Shown: positions 1-5,733, counted from the first letter of the stretch. The stretch is DNA of 8,987 bases from Desulfuromonadales bacterium (GCA_030591795.1 JAUVAJ010000046.1:1-8987); one strand, 5' to 3'. The notes: a model not told the origin generated them from the sequence alone. Made by a program: numbers and translations.

Positions 1-1
1 A

Positions 2-994
2 CACAATTTCGGCTGGACATCTTTGAATGCGATGCCGATTACCCACGTGGAACCGGACGAGTTGATGGAAGGCGGACGTGGTTGTGGTGGCTGCCATAAT
101 ATGGGGATCAAGAGTGAGGAGCAGAAGAAGGAGCAACTCGCCAAGGGGCATCGTTATCAGAACAACTCTTGTGATGAGTGTCATACGCGCCACAGCTTCT
201 CGAAAAAAGAGGCACAGGACCCGCGTGCTTGCCAGCAATGTCACATGGGCTACGATCATCCTCAGTGGGAGATGTGGAGCAGTTCCAAACACGGTAGCCG
301 ATGGTTCGCTAAAGAGGCGGGTCGATTGCCGGAAGGTGCTGCGGTACCAACCTGTCAGACTTGTCATCTGCCGGATGGCACGCATAATAATCATACGGCC
401 TGGGGATTCCTCGGCGTGCGGCTGCCGCTGCCGGATGATCCGCAGTGGAAAGCTGATCAGATCACTATCCTGAAGGCGCTCGGGGTGTTGCATCCGGAGA
501 CCGGCGAGCCGACCGAACGTCTGGCGGTGGTCACCTCGGTCGATATGGTACGAACCACCAAGGAAGCGTTTGACACTGAGCGTGAAAAGATGATCAAGGT
601 CTGTATGCAGTGTCATTCTGAAACTTATGCTCGTACTCAATTGGCGCTGGGCGATAGCATGATGCAGAAGGCGGACCGTCTCATGGCAAAAGCTATCCAG
701 CATGTTGCCGATCTGTATAGAGACGGCATTCTGGAAAAGCCGGATGATTACGCTTTTGCATATCCGGATTTCCTGCACTTCATGCGGACCAACGGTTCCA
801 AACTAGATGGGATGTCGCACATTGATCAGGTGTTGTTTGAGATGTACATGAAACATCGTATGCGTACTTACCAGGGTCAGTTCCACGTCAATCCGGACTA
901 TGCCTACTGGTATGGCTGGGCGATGATGACCAAGGCTTTAGGGGAGATTGAAGAGCTTGCCTTGATTCTGCGAGCGACGCATAAGAAGCACTGA
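2..994 (+). CDS. HAO-family multihaem cytochrome c (5'-truncated by window edge)
   Basis: This is the C-terminal 330 residues of a periplasmic c-type multihaem cytochrome. The frame is open to the first base, so the true start lies upstream; the TTG at 23 is only an internal codon. Five CXXCH haem-attachment motifs are visible: CGGCH (83-97), CDECH (170-184), CQQCH (230-244), CQTCH (353-367) and CMQCH (602-616). The stretch YDHPQWEMWSSSKHG after the third motif and the tail FHVNPDYAYWYGWA are typical of the octahaem HAO family, so about three further haems should lie upstream. Members oxidise hydroxylamine or hydrazine, or in anaerobes reduce nitrite or hydroxylamine to ammonium. The reductive role is the more likely one here, by inference only. 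Whether the P460 cross-linking tyrosine is present cannot be settled without an alignment. A strong terminator follows 25 bp after the TGA. Family certain, substrate unknown. Confidence 0.88.
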   Translation, partial: HNFGWTSLNAMPITHVEPDELMEGGRGCGGCHNMGIKSEEQKKEQLAKGHRYQNNSCDECHTRHSFSKKEAQDPRACQQCHMGYDHPQWEMWSSSKHGSRWFAKEAGRLPEGAAVPTCQTCHLPDGTHNNHTAWGFLGVRLPLPDDPQWKADQITILKALGVLHPETGEPTERLAVVTSVDMVRTTKEAFDTEREKMIKVCMQCHSETYARTQLALGDSMMQKADRLMAKAIQHVADLYRDGILEKPDDYAFAYPDFLHFMRTNGSKLDGMSHIDQVLFEMYMKHRMRTYQGQFHVNPDYAYWYGWAMMTKALGEIEELALILRATHKKH

Positions 995-1018
995 TTTCAG
1001 GTGATAAAGGTAAAATTG

Positions 1019-1052
1019 GGGGGATTACGAAAATATGCGTAATCCCCCTTTT
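1019..1052 (+). terminator. Intrinsic terminator after the HAO-like cytochrome
   Basis: Perfect 11-bp stem GGGGGATTACG (1019-1029) / CGTAATCCCCC (1038-1048), 8-nt loop, followed by TTTT (1049-1052). It lies between the convergent cytochrome (+) and uspA (-) genes. The T-run follows directly only on the + strand, so it mainly serves the cytochrome, but the stem would also form in uspA transcripts. Confidence 0.85.
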
Positions 1053-1060
1053 GTCGATAA

Positions 1061-1549
1061 TTATTTTCCGAGTGGTACGATCATAACCGGGCGCAGAGTT
1101 TTGCGCAGCACCTTTTCGGCGACGCTGCCGAGAAAAGCGTACTGCATCGGCCCTTTGCCGTGGGTTCCCATAACAATCAAATCAACGTCCAGTTTGTCTG
1201 CTTCGGTCAGGATACCGGCCACCGGGTTGCCATGATGGACATTAATCGAGGCCACTTTTTTTAGATCCTCCGGGTGCCCAGCTAACTCATCAGCAGCAAA
1301 GTTATCCAACCTTGCACGGATCTGATCGCGCATCTCCTGCTCGTGATCAAGTTCCATACCGGCAAATTTTTCTTTACCCATAACGCTTGCTACATAATTT
1401 ACAACAGTAGCATCCATTTCTTGCATCATGTGCAAAATATGAATTTCAGCATTGTACGCTTTGGCCAGAGAGATCGCGTGCTTGAACGCGTGAGCGGAGT
1501 TCTCAGATAAATCGGTTGAATAAAGAATCGTTTTGTATTGTGCAATCAT
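1061..1549 (-). CDS. Universal stress protein, UspA family
   Basis: A 162-residue single-domain, cytoplasmic universal stress protein. It opens with the usual beta strand and conserved Asp (YKTILYSTDLSENS, Asp13) and ends with the ATP-binding signature G-2X-G-9X-G-S (Gly128, Gly131, Gly141, Ser142), so it should be an ATP-binding, UspFG/MJ0577-like member rather than the non-binding UspA type. Length is normal. Start ATG (complement of 1547-1549) is preceded by GAGGT (complement 1556-1560). It follows the TAXI receptor gene by 56 bp on the same strand with no terminator between, so the two are probably co-transcribed. In Halomonas elongata a Usp (TeaD) is encoded with the TRAP transporter TeaABC and modulates it; a similar link to uptake here is inference. 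Confidence 0.93.
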   Translation of the reverse strand: MIAQYKTILYSTDLSENSAHAFKHAISLAKAYNAEIHILHMMQEMDATVVNYVASVMGKEKFAGMELDHEQEMRDQIRARLDNFAADELAGHPEDLKKVASINVHHGNPVAGILTEADKLDVDLIVMGTHGKGPMQYAFLGSVAEKVLRKTLRPVMIVPLGK

Positions 1550-1605
1550 CGGTTTACCTCAATTTTGTATTGCCGACCGTTAAACAATATTATGAAAAAT
1601 CAGCC

Positions 1606-2571
1606 TTATTTCAGGCCTGCTTCTTTGTAGTACTTCATAGCACCCGGATGAATAGGTGCACTCATGCCTTGCAGCATGCTTTCTTTAGTCAATGTGCTGT
1701 AGGACGGATGGAGTAGTTTGAACTCCGCAAAGTTTTCAAAAACTTCTTTAGTGATGGCATAAACAATGGCATCCGGAATATCGGCCGAAGTAACGAAGGT
1801 TGCTTTGACGCCAAAAGTCGGGACGTCATTTTTGTTGGCAACGCCCGGATATTCGGCAACTGGAATCACTGATGGTGCGTAGTAAGAGAATTTGCGGACT
1901 AGCTTGTCGACAATGGCCTGGTCAATCGGCACAAACATGACTTTACGTGGACCGGCAACAGCTTCTTTAACCGAGTCGTTCGGATGGCCGACTGTATAGA
2001 AAAATGCGTCGATTCTCTCATCCTGAAGCATGCCTGCAGATTCAGCCGCCTTTATACTCAATGCTTCCAGATCATTTTTATAATCGATACCGACTGCTGC
2101 TAACAGATCAATAGCATTGCCACGTTGGCCCGATCCCAGGTTGCCAACAATGACGCGCTTGCCCTTAAGGTCGGCAACATTTTTAATTCCACTATCGACA
2201 GCGGCAACCAGGGTGACTGATTCAGGGTGTATCGAAAAGACAGACCGCAACTTTCTCTGTGGCTTGTCGGCCCAATCAGCCGTGCCGTTAAAGGCCTGAT
2301 ATTGACGGTCGGACTGCACTATGCCAAACTCAAGATCTCCGACCATGATGGCGTTTACATTGAATACCGAGCCACCGGTCGACTCAACCGTAGCTCGCAG
2401 TTTATATTCTTTGTGCTTCTTGTTGACTATCTTGGCGATCGCACTGCCGGTAGGGTAATATACCCCGGTTACGCCACCGGTGCCGATCGTCACATATTGC
2501 GTAGCAAAAGCATCCGACATAAAGACACAAACAAAGACTGCTGCCATCAGAACTGCTGCAAACTTCTTCAT
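1606..2571 (-). CDS. TAXI-family TRAP transporter solute-binding protein
   Basis: A 321-residue periplasmic receptor. Residues 1-23 form a Sec signal peptide (Lys2-Lys3, hydrophobic core, cleavage near AFA|TQ). The mature protein starts with the TAXI hallmark TIGTGGVTGVYYPTG and continues with STGGSVFNV and FGIVQSDRQYQAF, as in TRAP receptors of the TAXI family (TRAP-associated extracytoplasmic immunogenic protein). The ligands of these receptors are mostly unknown; some bind glutamate or other small carboxylates, and none can be named from this sequence. The start ATG is preceded by AAGGAG (complement 2578-2583) with 6-nt spacing. TRAP receptors need a DctQM-type or fused membrane permease, and none is encoded in this window. 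The gene has its own promoter just upstream, and a UspA gene follows. Family assignment is secure. Confidence 0.95.
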   Translation of the reverse strand: MKKFAAVLMAAVFVCVFMSDAFATQYVTIGTGGVTGVYYPTGSAIAKIVNKKHKEYKLRATVESTGGSVFNVNAIMVGDLEFGIVQSDRQYQAFNGTADWADKPQRKLRSVFSIHPESVTLVAAVDSGIKNVADLKGKRVIVGNLGSGQRGNAIDLLAAVGIDYKNDLEALSIKAAESAGMLQDERIDAFFYTVGHPNDSVKEAVAGPRKVMFVPIDQAIVDKLVRKFSYYAPSVIPVAEYPGVANKNDVPTFGVKATFVTSADIPDAIVYAITKEVFENFAEFKLLHPSYSTLTKESMLQGMSAPIHPGAMKYYKEAGLK

Positions 2572-2628
2572 AACAAGCTCCTTACGTCTAGTCGTTCTGT
2601 CTGACAGGTCATGGTCAATTGAAGCCCA

Positions 2629-2656
2629 ACTATAACAAATATTTCCCGATTGACAA
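2629..2656 (-). promoter_or_regulatory. Putative sigma70 promoter of the TAXI-uspA unit
   Basis: Reading the minus strand, TTGTCA (complement 2651-2656), a 16-bp spacer and TATAGT (complement 2629-2634) match 5/6 and 5/6 of the sigma70 hexamers. The predicted start is near 2622, about 50 nt before the ATG. The -35 overlaps the distal arm of the terminator of the preceding gene. Prediction by eye only. Confidence 0.5.
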
Positions 2657-2700
2657 TAAACAAAGCCCCGGTCTGCTTTGACCGGGGCTTTGTTTATTGT
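2653..2700 (-). terminator. Intrinsic, potentially bidirectional terminator with 21-bp perfect stem
   Basis: A perfect inverted repeat with 21-bp arms (2653-2673 and 2680-2700) and a 6-nt loop (2674-2679). The core is AAAGCCCCGGTC / GACCGGGGCTTT, so a GC-rich stem is flanked by A-rich and T-rich runs on both strands. It lies 18 bp past the stop of the rubrerythrin-like gene and should end its transcript. No + strand gene reads into it. Confidence 0.9.
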
Positions 2701-2718
2701 ATGTCAGCTTCGCACCTA

Positions 2719-3204
2719 CTATTCGCGAACGAAAGTATCTATATCGGTCTCGTGGACCATCCCCATCAGCCGGGCGTACTCTGATTCGATAAGCACGTAA
2801 TGGTTGTGGGTCGATTTAGCGTTGGATTCAAAAACCGCTTTAACATCCGGATTATCCATTTTTTCAGCCATGGCACGCAGATGCTTTTCGAGCAGCTGTT
2901 CTTTTTCCATCGCCAGTTCCATCGCCTTACGTTCGGTCAGGTTTGGCAGAGCCAGTTTTTCCAGTTCGTTGAGCCACTCCGAATCTGAGTCAAGAGCCAT
3001 GAATTCATCGAAAGATCCGATATCGTCGCCATCATAGATCTGAAAGAATGACTCGGCATGCTCACGCTCTTCACGGGCCAGTAGCTCGAATGTCTTGCGA
3101 GCAGCTTCGTTTTTCATGCGGGCGGCGCAGCTGATATAAAAATCCATTGCGCTTTTTTCAGTCAGTATGGAACGCTTGATTGCATCAGTAATATTTGAGC
3201 TCAT
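2719..3204 (-). CDS. Rubrerythrin-like / ferritin-like diiron-domain protein
   Basis: A 161-residue predicted four-helix-bundle protein of the rubrerythrin-like (COG1633-type) group, without the C-terminal rubredoxin domain of true rubrerythrin. It consists of two helix-pair repeats. The first has LTEKSAMDFY (Glu16) and LAREEREHAE (Glu46-x-x-His49), the normal diiron half-site with 30-residue spacing. The second has MEKEQLLEKHL (Glu102), but where Glu is expected 30 residues on it reads Thr132-His-Asn-His135, so one carboxylate ligand appears to be lost. Relatives use a diiron site to reduce peroxide or oxidise iron; activity here is uncertain for that reason. Cytoplasmic, no signal peptide. 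The start ATG is preceded by AAGGAG (complement 3216-3221), 11 nt away. The gene is monocistronic, divergent from the hemerythrin operon. Confidence 0.88.
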   Translation of the reverse strand: MSSNITDAIKRSILTEKSAMDFYISCAARMKNEAARKTFELLAREEREHAESFFQIYDGDDIGSFDEFMALDSDSEWLNELEKLALPNLTERKAMELAMEKEQLLEKHLRAMAEKMDNPDVKAVFESNAKSTHNHYVLIESEYARLMGMVHETDIDTFVRE

Positions 3205-3260
3205 TTGGCTACTTTCTCCTTGTTAATATAAAGTTAAAAGTGATCGGGTAAAGTCTGTCT

Positions 3261-3288
3261 ATTGTAGCGAAAAACCTTATTTTGTCAA
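3261..3288 (-). promoter_or_regulatory. Putative sigma70 promoter of the rubrerythrin-like gene
   Basis: On the minus strand TTGACA (complement 3283-3288, 6/6) and TACAAT (complement 3261-3266, 5/6) are separated by 16 bp. The predicted start is near 3254, giving a leader of about 50 nt. It is one of the best promoter matches in the window. The -35 lies within an inverted repeat TTGTCA-N11-TGACAA (3282-3304) that could be an operator. Confidence 0.6.
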
Positions 3289-3389
3289 CAATTTGAAGTG
3301 ACAATTCAGACTTCGATTAGGAAATAAAGCAGGTCTACTTCTTTATCACTCGACGCCACTATATAATAATTGACTATTTTTGTCATCTT

Positions 3390-3403
3390 TTGACCTGTGT
3401 CAT
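3390..3403 (+). promoter_or_regulatory. FNR/DNR-class binding site (TTGAC-N4-GTCAT)
   Basis: The palindrome TTGAC-CTGT-GTCAT matches the form TTGAY-N4-RTCAA used by FNR/DNR/HcpR-type regulators of the CRP/FNR superfamily, with one base off at the end. Its centre (3396.5) is 41.5 bp before the start predicted from the -10 element at 3426-3431, the classical class-II activator position. The downstream genes are of nitrosative-stress type, which fits. The cognate regulator is not in the window. Confidence 0.55.
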
Positions 3404-3425
3404 GTTATTAAGTTTGAAAGGGCGC

Positions 3426-3431
3426 TAATCT
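3426..3431 (+). promoter_or_regulatory. Putative -10 element of the DUF1858-hemerythrin operon
   Basis: TAATCT matches the key positions T1, A2 and T6 of the sigma70 -10 box. No good -35 is present, as expected for a class-II activated promoter where the regulator site (3390-3403) replaces it. The predicted start is near 3438, about 29 nt before the ATG. Confidence 0.4.
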
Positions 3432-3466
3432 GTTCGCATAAATGACGAACCGAAAGGGTCTATAAT

Positions 3467-3688
3467 ATGAATTTACCAGCAGAAATTGGCGAGCAGGCGA
3501 TCAACACGGTGATGGAACAACACCCGAAGATCGGAGAGATCTTAGAGAAATATGATATCGGCTGTGTCGGTTGTGGCGTCGGAATCTGCCTGGTCAAGGA
3601 TGTCGTCTCGATCCACGCCCTCGGTGACGAAATTGAGGCAAAGATCGAACAGGAAATACTTGAATATTTAGCTGCTGGTACCGTCTGA
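3467..3688 (+). CDS. Small Cys-motif protein, DUF1858/ScdA-N-like (HCP-associated redox-disulfide type)
   Basis: A 73-residue cytoplasmic protein. After a short helical N-terminus (INTVMEQHPKIGEILEKYDI) it has a cysteine cluster C33-x2-C36-x4-C41 in the stretch DIGCVGCGVGICLVKD, then His50 and an acidic helix. This is the pattern of the DUF1858 / 'hybrid cluster protein-associated redox disulfide' family, related in layout to the N-terminal domain of the iron-centre repair proteins ScdA and YtfE. Those domains are thought to handle thiol or redox chemistry during nitrosative stress; the exact reaction is unknown. The start ATG is preceded by GAAAGGG (3452-3458). Only 13 bp separate it from the hemerythrin gene, with which it surely forms an operon. 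Family assignment is by motif and size, without a search. Confidence 0.8.
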   Translation: MNLPAEIGEQAINTVMEQHPKIGEILEKYDIGCVGCGVGICLVKDVVSIHALGDEIEAKIEQEILEYLAAGTV

Positions 3689-3701
3689 AGGAGACAGAGC
3701 G

Positions 3702-4256
3702 ATGAAAACCGATATTACCCAAGTGATGGTTGACGAGCATAAGCTGATTTTACGCATGATAACACTGGTCGAAAAGAATACCGTATTAATGGAACAAGGG
3801 GAATTTCGTAACTGGCAGTTCTATCTCGATGCGGTCGACTTCATTCGCAATTTCGCTGATCGCTTCCATCATGCTAAAGAAGAAGATGTGCTGTTCAAGG
3901 CGCTGGTTGCCAACGGCATGCCGGAAAAACAGTCGCCGATCGAAGCGATGCTGATGGAACATGATCAGGGGCGCGCCTTTGTCCGTAATGTGGATGAGGC
4001 TGCGCAGAAAGCGCTAGATGGTGAGTCAGGGCAGATTCCGGTGATTGCCGAAAATGCCAAGGGGTACGCTGAGCTACTGCGTGGTCATATCGATAAGGAG
4101 GATACGATTCTTTATCCTCTGGCCGAGCGGGTGTTGCCGGAAGAAGGGCGAAATACGATTGTCGCCGCCTACAATGAAGCGGTGACACGGATGCCGGAGC
4201 TGGACGCTAAATATCGGGCATTGGTTGAAAAGTATGAACGGCAGTTGGCTGCTTGA
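3702..4256 (+). CDS. Hemerythrin-domain diiron protein, RIC/YtfE-like ligand set
   Basis: A 184-residue cytoplasmic helical-bundle protein with hemerythrin HHE motifs: VDEHKLI (His13), HHAKEEDVLF (His57, Glu61), MEHDQGR (His87) and GHIDKEDTILYP (His129, Glu133). The set of four His and two Glu with spacings 44, 30 and 42 closely follows E. coli YtfE/RIC (His84, His129, Glu133, His160, His204, Glu208), which repairs Fe-S clusters damaged by NO or peroxide. The N-terminal Cys domain of YtfE/ScdA is missing here but is encoded separately by the gene just upstream. An O2- or NO-sensing or iron-donor role is therefore plausible; the family also contains members of unknown job. AAGGAG (3688-3693) overlaps the upstream stop codon, 8 nt from the ATG. 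A terminator follows 35 bp after the stop. Confidence 0.92.
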   Translation: MKTDITQVMVDEHKLILRMITLVEKNTVLMEQGEFRNWQFYLDAVDFIRNFADRFHHAKEEDVLFKALVANGMPEKQSPIEAMLMEHDQGRAFVRNVDEAAQKALDGESGQIPVIAENAKGYAELLRGHIDKEDTILYPLAERVLPEEGRNTIVAAYNEAVTRMPELDAKYRALVEKYERQLAA

Positions 4257-4290
4257 ACAGACGTATTCGCTGTTTCTGATTATTGACATA

Positions 4291-4329
4291 TAAAAGCCGG
4301 GACAGACTTTGAGTCTGTCCCGGCTTTTA
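4291..4329. terminator. Bidirectional intrinsic terminator between hemerythrin and ferritin genes
   Basis: A perfect 18-bp stem (4291-4308 / 4312-4329) with a 3-nt TTG loop and the core AAAAGCCGGGACAGACT. A-run and T-run flank the stem on both strands, so it should stop transcription of both convergent genes (hemerythrin ending 4256, ferritin ending 4350). Confidence 0.92.
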
Positions 4330-4349
4330 GTTTGAAAATTTCCGTCCAA

Positions 4350-4865
4350 TTACCCAGCCAATGCGGCCGGTGGTACAAAGGATCTGGTTGCGAGATCTTC
4401 GTCAATGCGCAACAGGCCGGCACCGTCGTCGCCGATTCTTTGCAGTTTTTTCACCAGCAGACCAAAATTAGCCTCCTCTTCGACTTGCTCGGTAACGAAC
4501 CACTGCAGGAAAATTTCACTGGCGTGATCACCTTCTGCCTTGGCCAGGGCCATCAGCTTGCCGATTCGATCGGAGACAAACTTCTCATGCTCCAGACTAT
4601 ATTCGAAAGCGTCGAGCGCTGATGTAAAATCATTCTTCGGTCCGTCGATCGGCTGCAGGTTGGTGCGGCCACCGGTTTCGCAGATGAAATCAAAAAACAT
4701 CTGGCCATGTGACAGCTCTTCTTTGGCTTGAATACGCATCCAGTTGGCAAAGCCGGGCAGATCGTCGTCTTCAAAGTAACCGGCGATCGCCATATAGAGA
4801 TAGCCGGAAAAGAATTCGTATTTCATTTGCTCATTGAGCGCTGCTTCAAGCTTTGGTGTCAGCAT
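4350..4865 (-). CDS. ftnA: Bacterial non-haem ferritin (FtnA type)
   Basis: A 171-residue ferritin that forms 24-subunit iron-storage shells and oxidises Fe(II) with O2 or H2O2. With the start at the ATG complementary to 4863-4865, the ferroxidase residues fall at the same numbers as in E. coli FtnA: Glu17, Tyr24, Glu50, His53, Glu94, Glu126, Gln127 and Glu130. This start has AAGGAG 7 nt upstream; an ATG 24 bp further out lacks such a site and would add eight residues overlapping the ribosome binding site, so it was not used. The motifs EELSHGQMFFDF and FVTEQVEEEANFG are clear. It has its own promoter and converges on the hemerythrin operon, placing three iron-binding four-helix proteins next to each other. 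Confidence 0.96.
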   Translation of the reverse strand: MLTPKLEAALNEQMKYEFFSGYLYMAIAGYFEDDDLPGFANWMRIQAKEELSHGQMFFDFICETGGRTNLQPIDGPKNDFTSALDAFEYSLEHEKFVSDRIGKLMALAKAEGDHASEIFLQWFVTEQVEEEANFGLLVKKLQRIGDDGAGLLRIDEDLATRSFVPPAALAG

Positions 4866-4928
4866 GTATCGTCTCCTTGTTATCAGCACCGGGTCGGTAC
4901 TTTTGAAATTGAATGTGTGTGTTGTTAT

Positions 4929-4956
4929 TTTATATCACATACAACCATGTTCTCAA
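4929..4956 (-). promoter_or_regulatory. Putative sigma70 promoter of the ferritin gene
   Basis: On the minus strand TTGAGA (complement 4951-4956, 5/6) and TATAAA (complement 4929-4934, 5/6) are 16 bp apart, with a predicted start near 4922 and a leader of about 57 nt. No clear Fur box was seen in the leader. Confidence 0.5.
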
Positions 4957-4958
4957 GT

Positions 4959-4996
4959 CTAGCAGCCTGTCAGACTTTCCATGAGCCGGCTGCTAG
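4959..4996. repeat. Inverted repeat CTAGCAGCC-N20-GGCTGCTAG
   Basis: Perfect 9-bp arms at 4959-4967 and 4988-4996 lie between the divergent ferritin and engB genes, just outside the ferritin -35. There is no T-run and no gene reading into it, so it is not an evident terminator. It may be an operator or a dispersed palindromic repeat. Confidence 0.45.
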
Positions 4997-5106
4997 CAGG
5001 CCAGATTAATAATGGCGGTTTATCCATAGATTCAGCTGTGGTAGTCTGACGCCCAGCCGAAAACTTTAAATCGATATTGGTTTTATCGGCACGAAAGGGA
5101 AGATCG

Positions 5107-5733
5107 ATGCATGTCAAAACCGCCGACTATATGACCAGCGCTACCAAACCGTCAAACTATCCGGAGGAGACCTTTCCGGAAATCGCCTTCGCCGGACGGA
5201 GTAATGTCGGCAAGAGCTCAATGATCAACAAGCTGCTCAATCGCAAGAGTCTGGTCCGCACTTCGTCAACGCCGGGGCGGACGCAGATGCTGAATTTTTT
5301 CAATATCAACGAAGAGTTTCTGCTGGTCGATTTGCCGGGCTACGGCTTTGCCAAGGTGCCGATGGCAGTTAAAAAGGCCTGGGGACCAATGATCCGGACT
5401 TACCTGCAGGAGCGGAAGTCTTTAGCGGCGGTAGTGATGCTGTACGATATCAGGCGCACGCCACGCTCTGAAGATCTGCAACTGCTTGATTGGCTCGAGG
5501 AATTCGGTGTGCCGACCATCCCAGTGATAACCAAGATTGATAAGGTGAATCGGAGTCAGCGCAAGAAACATGTGCAGGCGATTGCCGAAGCGACCGGTCT
5601 CGATCCAGAAGCATTTACGCTCTTTTCGGCGCTCTCCCGTGAGGGGTACGAGGATATTTGGGAATCGATTGAAATTGCTCTCGAAAATATGTCCGATAAC
5701 GGCCCCGGCCCGGAAGAGCCAGTGTCTGATTGA
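5107..5733 (+). CDS. engB: Ribosome-biogenesis GTP-binding protein EngB (YsxC/YihA)
   Basis: A 208-residue cytoplasmic TrmE-Era-EngA-YihA-class GTPase needed for late assembly of the large ribosomal subunit. All G motifs are present: G1 GRSNVGKS (30-37), switch region STPGRTQ (54-60) with the G2 Thr, G3 DLPGYG (75-80), G4 TKID (142-145) and G5 SAL (174-176). I chose the ATG at 5107 because AAGGGA (5095-5100) sits 6 nt before it and the N-terminus then matches the family; an in-frame TTG at 5077 would add ten residues without a ribosome binding site. A short acidic, proline-rich tail (DNGPGPEEPVSD) follows the domain. No terminator separates it from the downstream riboswitch, but that region has its own promoter. 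Confidence 0.96.
   Translation: MHVKTADYMTSATKPSNYPEETFPEIAFAGRSNVGKSSMINKLLNRKSLVRTSSTPGRTQMLNFFNINEEFLLVDLPGYGFAKVPMAVKKAWGPMIRTYLQERKSLAAVVMLYDIRRTPRSEDLQLLDWLEEFGVPTIPVITKIDKVNRSQRKKHVQAIAEATGLDPEAFTLFSALSREGYEDIWESIEIALENMSDNGPGPEEPVSD

Noticed and set aside
2599..2608. The 10-mer GTCTGACAGG here recurs inverted at 4966-4975 (CCTGTCAGAC), with AGTCTGAC at 5043-5050
   Set aside because: Shared 10-mers are expected by chance many times in 9 kb on two strands, and the contexts do not agree otherwise.
3461..3466. TATAAT directly before the ATG of the small Cys-motif gene
   Set aside because: It has no -35 at a suitable distance and would give a transcript starting after the ribosome binding site GAAAGGG (3452-3458) and inside the coding region.
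4866..4889. Eight-residue N-terminal extension of ferritin from an upstream ATG
   Set aside because: It overlaps the AAGGAG that serves the ATG at 4865, has no ribosome binding site of its own, and shifts the ferroxidase residues off the FtnA numbering.
5077..5106. TTG start adding ten residues to EngB
   Set aside because: No ribosome binding site precedes it, whereas the ATG at 5107 has AAGGGA at 6-nt spacing.
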